Below the pieces are notes generated by a model that searched no databases, had not been told where the DNA came from, and worked only from the letters and a program-made list of their open reading frames with translations. Position numbers and translations under genes: made by a program. A stretch of 58,398 nucleotides of DNA from Prochlorococcus sp. AG-442-N17 (lineage in GTDB: Bacteria; Cyanobacteriota; Cyanobacteriia; PCC-6307; Cyanobiaceae): assembly GCA_003212375.1 (NCBI GenBank), contig QCPY01000007.1:1-58398 (forward strand), written 5' to 3'. Below, in pieces: positions 17,965-26,677 of the stretch (position 1 is its first letter; every line of letters starts with the position of its first letter).

Positions 17965-18798
17965 TTATGATACTGTTCGGTTTAGTTTGCCACTGATTAA
18001 ACCTTCTAGATCTAAGCTCGTGCAATTGAATCCTAGATTCGAGAAATATCTAATTAATTCATGAAAATCATACTCTTTACAAAATATTTTTAATTCATCT
18101 TTGGGAATTTCTATTCTTGCAGTTGAACCGTGACATCTTACTCTGACATCTGATATGCCTCCTTTTTTAATGTATTCTTCGGCTTTTTCTACCATGTTAA
18201 GCCTTTCGTTTGTTATTTGATGGCCATAAGGAAATCTTGATGATAAACAAGGCTGAGCAGGTTTATCCCACCAAGGGAAGCCTAATGCTTTTGATATATC
18301 TCTTATATCTTTTTTTGTGAAATTAAATTTTGCTAAGGGAGATATAACCCCGGCTTCTTTTGCTGCTTTAATCCCTGGCCTGAAATCGCTAAGATCATCA
18401 TGATTCACTCCATCACAGACAATTTTGTAATTAAGTTTTTCAGATAAATATTTGGTGTGTTTGTGAAGCTCTTTTTTGCATGCGAAACATCTGTTTTTAG
18501 GATTTTCACTATAACTTGATTGTTCTAGTTCTGATGTTTCTATCTCTAGATGTTTAATCCCAATCCATTTTGCTTGACTTTTTGCTTCATCTAGTAAAGT
18601 TTTGGCTAATGCTGGTGAAACACCAGTAACAGCAATTGCTTTACTACCTAACTGCTCGAATGCCAAAGAGGCCACTAATGTACTATCTACTCCTCCTGAA
18701 TAAGCGACGCAAACACTATTGGTATTTTTGAAAAAATTTCTAATTTTTTGGAGTTTTTCATTTTGTTCATCCGAGAGAATTTCAAGTTGATAAAACAT
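17965..18798 (-). CDS. larE: LarE-like ATP-dependent sulfur transferase
   Basis: A 277-residue PP-loop pyrophosphatase. The ATP motif SGGVDS is at 34-39 (VAYSGGVDSTL). NRCFACKKELH follows at 102-112, and PAQPCLSSRFPYG at about 180-192 contains Cys184, aligned with the cysteine that LarE sacrifices as sulfur donor in Lactiplantibacillus. In that system LarE, with LarB and LarC, builds the nickel-pincer cofactor. No larB, larC or racemase is nearby, so the substrate here is unknown. Family assignment is firm; function is inference. Confidence 0.82.
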   Translation of the reverse strand: MFYQLEILSDEQNEKLQKIRNFFKNTNSVCVAYSGGVDSTLVASLAFEQLGSKAIAVTGVSPALAKTLLDEAKSQAKWIGIKHLEIETSELEQSSYSENPKNRCFACKKELHKHTKYLSEKLNYKIVCDGVNHDDLSDFRPGIKAAKEAGVISPLAKFNFTKKDIRDISKALGFPWWDKPAQPCLSSRFPYGHQITNERLNMVEKAEEYIKKGGISDVRVRCHGSTARIEIPKDELKIFCKEYDFHELIRYFSNLGFNCTSLDLEGLISGKLNRTVS

Positions 18799-18845
18799 AC
18801 TAAAGTTTTTTAGAAATTTAAGTAAAATATGAACAGTTTAAATAC

Positions 18846-18866
18846 ATTATTAAATTTTTTAATAAT
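18846..18866. repeat. AT-only inverted repeat between larE and cobO
   Basis: ATTATTAAA and TTTAATAAT form perfect 9-bp arms with a 3-nt centre, midway between two divergent genes. It could be an operator, but such repeats arise readily by chance in AT-rich spacers. Confidence 0.25.
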
Positions 18867-18909
18867 ATACTTAACTATATCTTAGATTAAATTTACTAAC
18901 CTTTTTCAA

Positions 18910-20070
18910 TTGACAAATACAAGAAGAAATAGAGGTATTGGAATTGTTACTGCAAATGACAGTCAAGAAAGATCCAAAGGTCAATTACACATTTATGATG
19001 GAGAAGGAAAAGGTAAAAGTCAGGCTGCTTTAGGAGTGGTATTGAGAACGATTGGTTTAGGAATATGCGAAAAGAGACAGTCCCGAGTACTTTTACTTAG
19101 ATTCTTAAAAGGACCAGAGAGGTCCTACGATGAAGATTCTGCAATCGAAGCATTACAAAGAGGTTTTCCTCACTTAATTGATCATGTAAGGACAGGGAGG
19201 TCTGAATTTTTTAATGCCGATCAAGTTACAAAATCAGATATTAAGGAAGCTCAGAGAGGTTGGAATATTGCCAAAGGAGCAATTGCTAGTTCCCTTTATT
19301 CAGTAGTGGTGCTTGATGAATTAAATCCAGTTTTAGACTTAGGGATGCTTGATATTGAGGAAGTGGTTAATTCTCTTCAAAATAGACCTGATGGTTTGGA
19401 AATAATTATTACTGGTAGGGCAGCGCCTTCCTCATTGATAAGAATATCTCAACTTCATTCAGAAATGAGACCTCGTTTTAGAGGTAATTCAAATACATCT
19501 CATAGAAAAATAAATAATTCTGGTGGAATTGAAGTTTATACTGGAGAGGGAAAAGGTAAATCTACTAGTGCACTAGGTAAAGCTCTTCAAGCTATTGGTA
19601 AAGGAATATCTCAAGATAAAAGTCATAGAGTTTTAATCTTACAATGGTTAAAAGGTGGTAATGGTTATACCGAAGATGCTGCTATTGAAGCCTTGAGGGA
19701 GAGTTATCCGCATTTAGTTGATCACTTACGTTCTGGTAGAGATGCAATTGTATGGAGGGGTCAGCAGCAACCAATTGATTATGTAGAAGCAGAACGTGCT
19801 TGGGAAATTGCTAAAGCTGCAATTCTGAGTGGTTTATATAAAACTATAATTTTGGATGAACTAAATCCTACTGTTGATTTAGAACTTTTACCGGTTGAAT
19901 CAATACATCAAACTCTCCTCAAAAAACCAAATGATACAGAAGTTGTAATTACTGGGAGATGTAAAAATGAGCCTTCATACTTTGAACTAGCCGATGTGTA
20001 CTCTGAAATGGTATGTCACAAGCATTATGCAAATGTTGGAGTTGATTTAAAAAGAGGGGTAGATTATTAA
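18910..20070 (+). CDS. cobO: Tandem cob(I)alamin adenosyltransferase (CobO/BtuR duplication)
   Basis: A 386-residue protein with two CobO/BtuR domains in one chain. The first has a Walker A GEGKGKS at 31-37 and VVVLDELNPVLDLGM near 132-146. The second has GEGKGKS at 212-218 and TIILDELNPTVDLEL later. CobO transfers the adenosyl group from ATP to cob(I)alamin or a corrinoid precursor. Family members are usually about 200 residues, so this is a duplication. Only the second half keeps the family's C-terminal segment (YSEM...YANVGVDLKRGVDY). The TTG at 18910 was chosen as the most upstream start giving a short leader peptide. Confidence 0.85.
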   Translation: MTNTRRNRGIGIVTANDSQERSKGQLHIYDGEGKGKSQAALGVVLRTIGLGICEKRQSRVLLLRFLKGPERSYDEDSAIEALQRGFPHLIDHVRTGRSEFFNADQVTKSDIKEAQRGWNIAKGAIASSLYSVVVLDELNPVLDLGMLDIEEVVNSLQNRPDGLEIIITGRAAPSSLIRISQLHSEMRPRFRGNSNTSHRKINNSGGIEVYTGEGKGKSTSALGKALQAIGKGISQDKSHRVLILQWLKGGNGYTEDAAIEALRESYPHLVDHLRSGRDAIVWRGQQQPIDYVEAERAWEIAKAAILSGLYKTIILDELNPTVDLELLPVESIHQTLLKKPNDTEVVITGRCKNEPSYFELADVYSEMVCHKHYANVGVDLKRGVDY

Positions 20071-20081
20071 ATTTTTTTAGA

Positions 20082-21233
20082 CTATGAATTAAATATTATC
20101 TGATTGATTTTTTTTATTCCGCCTTCAATTGATTTTGATGGGATTTTAAATTTAATTAAAATCTTGGAAGCTTTTTCGGATCGTTTTCCCACTTGACATA
20201 ACGTGAAAATTTCTTTATCCAAACTTTGTTGTTTTATAAATTCTAAGTTTGATTTTTGTTCTAAATTATTTAGGGGTATAGATATCGATCCTCTAATAGA
20301 AGATTTATTAAATTCTTTATTTTCCCTAACATCTATTACAAGTATTTTGTGAGATTTTGCTCTAAACAAAGTTTCAAATTCTTTCGCATTTATTTTATTA
20401 ATTTTTACATTATCTTTGCATTCAATATCCTCATAGTAATCTTCAAATTGAGTAAGGTTTTTAATTTTTTTATTTAATTTATCAGCTTGTAAATTTAATT
20501 TTTTTATATTCATGGTGAGTAAATTAAAAATTATGATCCTTCCATCAAGAATTTCCCCCTTTTTTAGAATAATTTTTATAATTTCATTTACTTGTAAGAC
20601 TCCTATAAGACCAGTCGAAACTCCCACAACTCCGAATTCTTCACAGCTTGCGACGCTATTCTTTGATGGTGATTCTGGTAGTAAATCTCTTAAATTCGGG
20701 CTATTTTTATTTAGATTAAAAACACTTATTTGCCCTTCAAAACCTTGAACACATCCAAAAACTAAAGGCTTATTAAATATTAAGCAAGCATCGTTTATTA
20801 AATATCTAGTGCCAAAGTTATCTGAACAATCGCAAATAACGTCAAATTCTTTAATAATTTTTAGGATATTATTAGAGTTGATTCTCTGATGAAATGTTTC
20901 AACCTGAATATTGGGATTAAATTTATTAATTCTTTCTCGGGCTGAATCAATTTTTAAATTTCCAACCGTATTGGTTTCATGAATAATTTGTCTTTGAAGA
21001 TTCGATTTCTCAACTTGATCATTATCAACGATGCCAATTCTTCCAACTCCTGCAGCGGCAAGATAAAGTAAAACTGAAGAGCCTAGACCTCCTGCTCCGA
21101 TACATAGCACGGAACTATTTTTAAGTTTTAATTGACCTTTAAATCCTATTTCCTTAAGAGTTAAATGCTTTTTGTATCTTTCTTCTTCATCTAGAGATAA
21201 AAAAGTAGATTGGAGATTATTTGATATTGGCAT
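20082..21233 (-). CDS. moeB: MoeB/ThiF-type E1-like enzyme with C-terminal rhodanese domain
   Basis: A 383-residue fusion. Residues 1-250 are an adenylating domain with the nucleotide motif GAGGLGSSVLLYLAAAGVG, DNDQVEKSNLQRQ, and a conserved Cys in VASCEEFGVVGV. The C-terminal 100 residues are a rhodanese domain (ILVIDVRENKEF, active-site LCQVGKRS). Such proteins activate and thiolate MoaD- or ThiS-like carriers for molybdopterin, thiamin or tRNA sulfur chemistry. No CxxC zinc pairs are present, unlike E. coli MoeB. Tail to tail with cobO. Confidence 0.88.
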   Translation of the reverse strand: MPISNNLQSTFLSLDEEERYKKHLTLKEIGFKGQLKLKNSSVLCIGAGGLGSSVLLYLAAAGVGRIGIVDNDQVEKSNLQRQIIHETNTVGNLKIDSARERINKFNPNIQVETFHQRINSNNILKIIKEFDVICDCSDNFGTRYLINDACLIFNKPLVFGCVQGFEGQISVFNLNKNSPNLRDLLPESPSKNSVASCEEFGVVGVSTGLIGVLQVNEIIKIILKKGEILDGRIIIFNLLTMNIKKLNLQADKLNKKIKNLTQFEDYYEDIECKDNVKINKINAKEFETLFRAKSHKILVIDVRENKEFNKSSIRGSISIPLNNLEQKSNLEFIKQQSLDKEIFTLCQVGKRSEKASKILIKFKIPSKSIEGGIKKINQIIFNS

Positions 21234-21461
21234 TACTTTTTAATACAAATCTATAAAAACATATTAAATTAAATAACTATATTAAACTTCTAAAATTTTT
21301 TTATTGATGAAGTTTTTTTAATGTTTTTTGTTAGAACAAGATGATATTGTGAAGTTTTTGTAAATCAAATTTTAGGTTAAATATCTCAAAACTGTATTAA
21401 TATCAATAGATCTTGCGAAATCAAGAATGTTTCGGTTCTGAATTATGAATAACAAAAAGGT

Positions 21462-21512
21462 AGTCAACTGACAATTTTTCCGATACTGTCTGGTTCATAT
21501 ATCAAGTTGACT
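21462..21512 (+). promoter_or_regulatory. Inverted repeat at the CAAD gene start
   Basis: AGTCAACT at 21462-21469 is the exact reverse complement of AGTTGACT at 21505-21512, enclosing 35 nt. The downstream arm ends 6 nt before the ATG at 21519. As RNA it could influence initiation; as DNA it could be an operator. Function is not established. Confidence 0.3.
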
Positions 21513-21518
21513 GAATTC

Positions 21519-21884
21519 ATGAGTGATAACACTCCTGAGCCAAATCAAGACTCTGGCTCCGATACTAACTCGGAAAATAAAAGTTTTTCAGAGAAGTATT
21601 CTGATGTAATGGGAAAAATCAATGAAACACTTGGAACGATTGATTGGACTCAAATGGGAAAATATGGTAAAGCAGCAGGTATAATAGCTGTTGTAGTTAT
21701 CGCTCAAATAATAATTAAAGTTGTTATTGATACGATTAATTTTTTCCCAATCTTACCTGGTCTGTTAGAACTTCTTGGCGTGGTGGTAGTTGGTCAATGG
21801 AGTTGGCAAAATCTTCGTACGAGTGAAAATCGCGAAGCAGTCTTAGAAAAGGTTCAAAATCTCAAAAAAACATATTTAGGATAA
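21519..21884 (+). CDS. Stand-alone CAAD / CURT1-like membrane protein
   Basis: A 121-residue protein. Residues 1-35 are polar and acidic (MSDNTPEPNQDSGSDTNSEN). Two hydrophobic segments follow, YGKAAGIIAVVVIAQIIIKVV and LPGLLELLGVVVVGQWSW, joined by a short Pro-containing turn, and a short amphipathic C-terminal tail. This matches the CAAD domain found attached to some cyanobacterial aminoacyl-tRNA synthetases and the plant CURT1 thylakoid-curvature proteins. A TTG at 21507 would add four residues; the ATG is preferred. Thylakoid membrane location is inferred. Confidence 0.78.
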   Translation: MSDNTPEPNQDSGSDTNSENKSFSEKYSDVMGKINETLGTIDWTQMGKYGKAAGIIAVVVIAQIIIKVVIDTINFFPILPGLLELLGVVVVGQWSWQNLRTSENREAVLEKVQNLKKTYLG

Positions 21885-21894
21885 ATTTAGTAAT

Positions 21895-22773
21895 TTACAT
21901 ACTTAATATATTTTTTACGTAGCTATTAACTTGATGTAAATATGTACCACCAAACATATTTGCATGATTTAATATGTGATAAAAATTATAAATAATAGTC
22001 CTTTTTTCAAACCCTTTTTTAATTGGGATTATTTTGTGGTAATTTTCATAGAACTCACTTCTAAAATTTCCGAATAATCTTGTCATAGCTATATCTACTT
22101 CATAATCTGCCCACCAACATGCAGGGTCAAAAATTACTCCTTGATTGATTTGATTTACTCCAATATTTCCAAACCATAAATCACCATGCACAAGAGAATT
22201 AAATGGTTCGTGCTCTCGTAGTTCTATTTCAATTTTTTTCTTTAATTTATTTTTAATATCTATTTCTAAAAAGTCTTTCTTTAAAATTGCTAATTGAGGT
22301 TCAATTCTTAAATTAATAAAACATTCAATCCAGTCACTTTCCCATCCTTTTATTTGATTTGTAGTTCCTATATAACCATGCATTGGATAACCAAATTTTT
22401 TGGGATTAAATTTATTTGATTCAATATGCATTTCTGCTAAACCTTTACCTAATTTTTGCTGATCAGTGTTATTCATATTTGTCCATTCCATTAATAAAAG
22501 TTCTACATTGTTAATTTCTAAGTAGGAAATTATTTTAGGAATAACCAAGTTCTCATTATTTATATATTTTTGAAGATTCCTAAGACATGATTCTTCAAAT
22601 TTAAGGAATTTAGCTTTTCTTTCATTTCTTTTGAGAAAAAACTTGGTATTTTTGAATTCTATTTGCCATGACTTATGAATATCGCCCCCCAGCACTTGTT
22701 TTATACTTTTTGGTAATTTTTCTCCTAATTGATTACAAATTTCGTTAACTTCGATATGAGGTATTTTTTCCAT
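21895..22773 (-). CDS. Fructosamine / ketosamine kinase family protein
   Basis: A 292-residue member of the fructosamine-3-kinase family, related to aminoglycoside phosphotransferases. The catalytic loop LVHGDLWFGNIGV and the metal loop DPACWWADYEVDIAMTRLFG are intact. KFFLKRNERKAKFLKFEESCLRNL near residue 45-70 includes the ATP-anchoring Lys. Such kinases phosphorylate sugar adducts on proteins so that the adduct falls off. The substrate is not shown by the sequence. Start codons of this gene and the next lie 4 bp apart on opposite strands, a very tight divergent pair. Confidence 0.85.
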   Translation of the reverse strand: MEKIPHIEVNEICNQLGEKLPKSIKQVLGGDIHKSWQIEFKNTKFFLKRNERKAKFLKFEESCLRNLQKYINNENLVIPKIISYLEINNVELLLMEWTNMNNTDQQKLGKGLAEMHIESNKFNPKKFGYPMHGYIGTTNQIKGWESDWIECFINLRIEPQLAILKKDFLEIDIKNKLKKKIEIELREHEPFNSLVHGDLWFGNIGVNQINQGVIFDPACWWADYEVDIAMTRLFGNFRSEFYENYHKIIPIKKGFEKRTIIYNFYHILNHANMFGGTYLHQVNSYVKNILSM

Positions 22774-22777
22774 TTAA

Positions 22778-24283
22778 ATGTCTAAAACTGAAATTGTTGT
22801 AGTTGGTGCTGGTATAGCAGGACTAACATCTGCAGCAATTTTATCAAAACTTGGACTTTCAGTTACTTTGATTGAATCACATACTCAATCAGGAGGTTGC
22901 GCAGGCACTTTTCAAAGAAAAAAATATATATTTGATGTAGGAGCTACGCAAGTCGCTGGTCTGGAAGAAGGGGGAATACACTATAAAATTTTTAAATTTT
23001 TAGATATTCCTCTTCCTGAAGCCTCTATTTTAAACCCAGCTTGTATAGTTGATTTAAATGATGGAAGTAGTCCTATACCTATTTGGTATGATAAAAATGA
23101 ATGGATTAAAGAGAGGGAGATACAATTTCCAGGTAGTCGCAAATTTTGGCAACTATGTAATTTAATTCATCAGAGTAATTGGACTTTTGCTAATAACAAT
23201 CCTGTCTTACCAATAAAGAATTTGTGGGATCTCTCACAGCTTCTTAAAGCATTAGTTCCAACAAATTTAGTTACTGGTATTTTGCTTAAATCGACTATTT
23301 TTGATCTTTTACGTTTATGTGGATTATCAAATGATGAGAGATTAATTAAGTTTCTTAATTTGCAATTAAAGCTTTATTCGCAAGAAGATGTTTATAAAAC
23401 AGCTGCTCTATATGGTTCTACGGTTTTACAAATGTGTCAACAACCACATGGCTTATGGCATTTAAAAAAATCAATGCAAGATTTAAGTGATGCTTTAGAA
23501 AATTCATTAAAAAAAACAGGCGTAAATATTGTTTTCGGACAAAAAGTAAATTCTATAAACTTTAATAATGCAAAAAATATTTGGAAAGTTTGTGCAATTT
23601 CTAAGCAAGAGAATTTAGAGTACTACGCAGATGATGTAATTTTTACTCCCCCGCCGCAATCTCTCATAAAAAGTTTAGGCAATCATCTAGGAAGAAATCA
23701 TTATTATAAAAAAAGAATACAAAGTCTTCCTAACCCAAGCGGTGCTTTGGTCTTTTATTCAGCTTTAAAAAAAGAAAATATCAAGTCAATCTCTTCAAAT
23801 CATTATCAATTTGTTTCTAAGGAATTGGGGTCAATTTTTGTCTCTATAAGTGAGGATGGAGATGGTAGAGCTCCAAGAGGAGAGATTACTTTAATAGCTA
23901 GTCTTTTTACAAAAACGAGCGATTGGTTTAATTTAAATAAAAAAGAATATATCAATAAAAAAAAGGAATATTTTCAAAAAATATCGTTTGCTTTAGAAAA
24001 AAAATTTGATATTGCTTGTAAAAATTGGCTCCACAAGGAATTGGCAACTCCATTAGGATTTGAAAGATGGACTAATCGGCCAAATGGAATAGTAGGCGGT
24101 CTAGGACAAAATCCAGAAATCTTTGGTTTATTTGGGTTGTCAAGTAGAACACCTTTTAAAGGGTTATGGTTATGTGGAGATTCTATTTATCCAGGAGAAG
24201 GTACGGCTGGTGTTAGTCAGTCTGCATTAATGGTTTCAAGGCAAATTTTAGCCTCTAAAGGAATAAATAATTTTAATTTATAA
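22778..24283 (+). CDS. CrtD-like carotenoid desaturase / isomerase-family FAD protein
   Basis: A 501-residue FAD-dependent amine-oxidase-fold protein. The dinucleotide motif VVVGAGIAGLTSAAILSKLGLSVTLIES opens the protein, followed by GGCAGTF and FDVGATQVAGLEEGGIH. The C-terminal LCGDSIYPGEGTAGVSQSALMVSRQI closes the FAD site. The combination resembles cyanobacterial CrtD (C-3',4' desaturase) and the sister CrtH isomerases, from memory. The step it catalyses in this organism's carotenoid pathway is not certain. Its end overlaps the convergent tyrA gene by 11 bp. Confidence 0.75.
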   Translation: MSKTEIVVVGAGIAGLTSAAILSKLGLSVTLIESHTQSGGCAGTFQRKKYIFDVGATQVAGLEEGGIHYKIFKFLDIPLPEASILNPACIVDLNDGSSPIPIWYDKNEWIKEREIQFPGSRKFWQLCNLIHQSNWTFANNNPVLPIKNLWDLSQLLKALVPTNLVTGILLKSTIFDLLRLCGLSNDERLIKFLNLQLKLYSQEDVYKTAALYGSTVLQMCQQPHGLWHLKKSMQDLSDALENSLKKTGVNIVFGQKVNSINFNNAKNIWKVCAISKQENLEYYADDVIFTPPPQSLIKSLGNHLGRNHYYKKRIQSLPNPSGALVFYSALKKENIKSISSNHYQFVSKELGSIFVSISEDGDGRAPRGEITLIASLFTKTSDWFNLNKKEYINKKKEYFQKISFALEKKFDIACKNWLHKELATPLGFERWTNRPNGIVGGLGQNPEIFGLFGLSSRTPFKGLWLCGDSIYPGEGTAGVSQSALMVSRQILASKGINNFNL

Positions 24284-25112
24284 ACTTTGATCTTACCTCC
24301 ATTGCTTTCGTAAGTGTTGTAGAGAGTAATTTCCAATCTTTATCTTTGATGATGGTCTCAATTTCATTAATATTATTTTTAAATTCTTTTAATGCATTTA
24401 AAATATTCTGCTGATTATTTACAGCTAAATCCAAACCTAGATTGGGATTACCACCTCCAACTCTTGTTGTGTCTGAAAATCCAGTAGAAGCAAGTTTTTG
24501 AGTTAAATCTAATAGAGATTTATTGTTCTCTATATAAGCTGTTTTTATTAATGAAGAAGCCACAAATATTGGTAGATGAGATATAAAAGAAACCGCTTCA
24601 TCATGTTCTTTTGGTGATGCTTTAAAGATCTCACATTCCATAGAATTTATTAAATTACATAGAGTATTAAGCGCAGTTAAATTAGTTTTCGAAGTAGGAG
24701 TAATAATCCATTTTGAATTATCTAATAAACTTTCGAAACCTGAATCGACCCCTTTTTTTTCTGTACCTGCCATAGGATGTGATCCAATAAATAGTGGATG
24801 TATTTTTTCCCATTTATCAATTATTGGCTCTTTTATAGAACCAACATCAGTTACTACGGCTTCTTTGGGAATTAAACTTATTAGTTCTTTGGAAGGATTG
24901 ATTAAATCTTTAATAGGTAATGCCAATATAATTAGAGAACACTCTTTTAAGATGCCTAAATCGCAGCTAACGTAATTCGCAAGTTTTCTCGTTATTGCTT
25001 TTTTTTCATTGAAATCATTATTTGTGACTCCATAAATGGTGTGGTTTAATTTTTGAAGTTTTAAACCTAATGAACCACCAATAAGTCCTAATCCTACAAT
25101 TCCAATATTCAT
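24273..25112 (-). CDS. tyrA: Prephenate/arogenate dehydrogenase
   Basis: A 279-residue NAD(P)-dependent enzyme of tyrosine synthesis. The Rossmann motif GLGLIGGSLG is at residues 6-15, then VVTDVGSIKEPI, GSHPMAGTEKKGV with the catalytic His, and SFISHLPIFVAS. In cyanobacteria this enzyme usually acts on arogenate with NADP. There is no ACT domain or chorismate mutase fusion. The start at 25112 is an ATG with a short divergent spacer to the DinG-like gene, which contains a conspicuous inverted repeat. Confidence 0.93.
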   Translation of the reverse strand: MNIGIVGLGLIGGSLGLKLQKLNHTIYGVTNNDFNEKKAITRKLANYVSCDLGILKECSLIILALPIKDLINPSKELISLIPKEAVVTDVGSIKEPIIDKWEKIHPLFIGSHPMAGTEKKGVDSGFESLLDNSKWIITPTSKTNLTALNTLCNLINSMECEIFKASPKEHDEAVSFISHLPIFVASSLIKTAYIENNKSLLDLTQKLASTGFSDTTRVGGGNPNLGLDLAVNNQQNILNALKEFKNNINEIETIIKDKDWKLLSTTLTKAMEVRSKFIN

Positions 25113-25142
25113 TGATTATTAATTTGAGGCTTTCTTATAGTG

Positions 25143-25188
25143 ATACCAAACTTTTGTATATTAGTATTATGTTTTTCAAATTTGGTAT
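25143..25188. repeat. Dyad in the tyrA / DinG-like divergent spacer
   Basis: ATACCAAA at 25143-25150 is matched by TTTGGTAT at 25181-25188 with a 30-nt centre. One more G-U and one T-A pair would extend it on the outside. It lies between two divergent start codons and could be a shared operator. Confidence 0.35.
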
Positions 25189-25202
25189 TACGCGGATTAT
25201 AA

Positions 25203-26651
25203 ATGCTCGAAATTTTAAGTCACCAATATTTAAAAAAATTTATTAAATCCCATCAAATAGATTGGAATCATGTTTATTCATTTGGGCGAATAATTTCAAA
25301 ATGTCTTCGAACAAATGAAACTTATTTAGTTAATTCAGAAGTTTTTTCCTCAAATATTTGGATATCCCCTTTATTAATCTGTTTATTTTTATACGAAAAA
25401 GATTCAACTTTTGTTTTACCTAAAGAAAAAATTGAATTTATAAAAAAAAATAATTTAGAAGATTTAAAAAATCTTGGATTTGAATTTAATCTAAAAAATG
25501 ATCAAATAATTTTTACAAATAATCGAGTTTTTTTAATTACACTTGATAATTTACTAACTGATTCAAATATTTCTAGATTTAGTAATCATCGCATAGTTTT
25601 TTCTGGGATTGAAAATATAAAAGATGATCTAAAAAATCATTTAAGAATTTCATTATTGAAAAAACATTGGTTTAATAATATCGATAACACATTACTTGCC
25701 AATCAAATAATCATCAGGAAATATAATTCATTAAAGAAAAAATTTTTTTTGAAGAAAGTTTTAGATAATGATTTTATCTTTTTAGATTCTAAAGAAGTTC
25801 ATCTTCTTTCAAATTTCTTTAGTGAACATGCTTCATTTTCTGATCAATTTCAAAGAGTGAGTGAAGCTTTATCCGAAGGATGGGCTTGCTGGGTAAAACT
25901 GGATAATATTAATTTTGAGTGGAAGTTGTTTTTAGAACCATTAGATGAACTTTCTCAAATTAAAAAATTACTAATTAATAATAAATTTCTTTTTTTATCA
26001 GCTCTAAGAAAAGATAACTTTTTTGTGGAATATCTTAAAAAGCAAAGTATTAATATTGGTCAAGTCATTAATTTTAAAAGTAATTTTAATGAAAAAAAGA
26101 TTTTATTATATGTTCCTCCCCTACAGATGCTTCCCAATAATCCTCTATTTACAAAAGTAATTTCAGATAAGTGCAAAAAGTTAGTGATTTTTAGTAAGGG
26201 ATTTACTTTAGTTTTATCTGATGATGTTAAATTGAAGATTCACTTAGCTACAGAATTAGCATCCAAGTATGGCAAGCGAGTACTATTAGAGAAAATTCCT
26301 TTTCGTAATAATCAAATATTATGCGCCAGTTATAATTGGTGGATCCATAATTCTTGTTTAGTTAAAAGCCCTGAACAAATCATCATTCCATTGCTGCCAA
26401 TACCAGATATGAATCTACCCATCAATGGAATTAATGTTCGTTACCATAAAAAAATTGCTAAAGATTGGTTTAGAGAATTTTTGCTTCCTGAAGCAATAGA
26501 GAAATTAGAAAGGTCTGTATCACCTCTAAGAAGAAATTCAGGTAAGCTTATAATTCTTGATGGTCGTGCAAACAAAAGAAGCTGGGGTAGATCAATTATG
26601 AAACAAATTGAGCCCTCAAAACAAATACACTATATGTTACCTTTCGATTAG
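25203..26651 (+). CDS. Degenerate DinG-family helicase-like protein
   Basis: A 482-residue protein. The C-terminal third aligns by eye with the DinG/XPD helicase C domain: an ILCASYNWW stretch where the family has its SFWEG motif, IPLLPIPDMNLPINGINVRY, FREFLLPEAIEKLERSV, then GKLIILDGRANKRSWGRSIM. The N-terminal part lacks a Walker A GxGKT and a DEAH box, and the final QxxGR-type motif is eroded (RSVSPLRRNSGK). It therefore probably cannot hydrolyse ATP. No FeS cysteine cluster is visible. The open frame and normal codon use suggest it is kept for another role. Confidence 0.6.
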   Translation: MLEILSHQYLKKFIKSHQIDWNHVYSFGRIISKCLRTNETYLVNSEVFSSNIWISPLLICLFLYEKDSTFVLPKEKIEFIKKNNLEDLKNLGFEFNLKNDQIIFTNNRVFLITLDNLLTDSNISRFSNHRIVFSGIENIKDDLKNHLRISLLKKHWFNNIDNTLLANQIIIRKYNSLKKKFFLKKVLDNDFIFLDSKEVHLLSNFFSEHASFSDQFQRVSEALSEGWACWVKLDNINFEWKLFLEPLDELSQIKKLLINNKFLFLSALRKDNFFVEYLKKQSINIGQVINFKSNFNEKKILLYVPPLQMLPNNPLFTKVISDKCKKLVIFSKGFTLVLSDDVKLKIHLATELASKYGKRVLLEKIPFRNNQILCASYNWWIHNSCLVKSPEQIIIPLLPIPDMNLPINGINVRYHKKIAKDWFREFLLPEAIEKLERSVSPLRRNSGKLIILDGRANKRSWGRSIMKQIEPSKQIHYMLPFD

Positions 26652-26677
26652 GTTACTATTCAAAAAAATTTTTAAAT

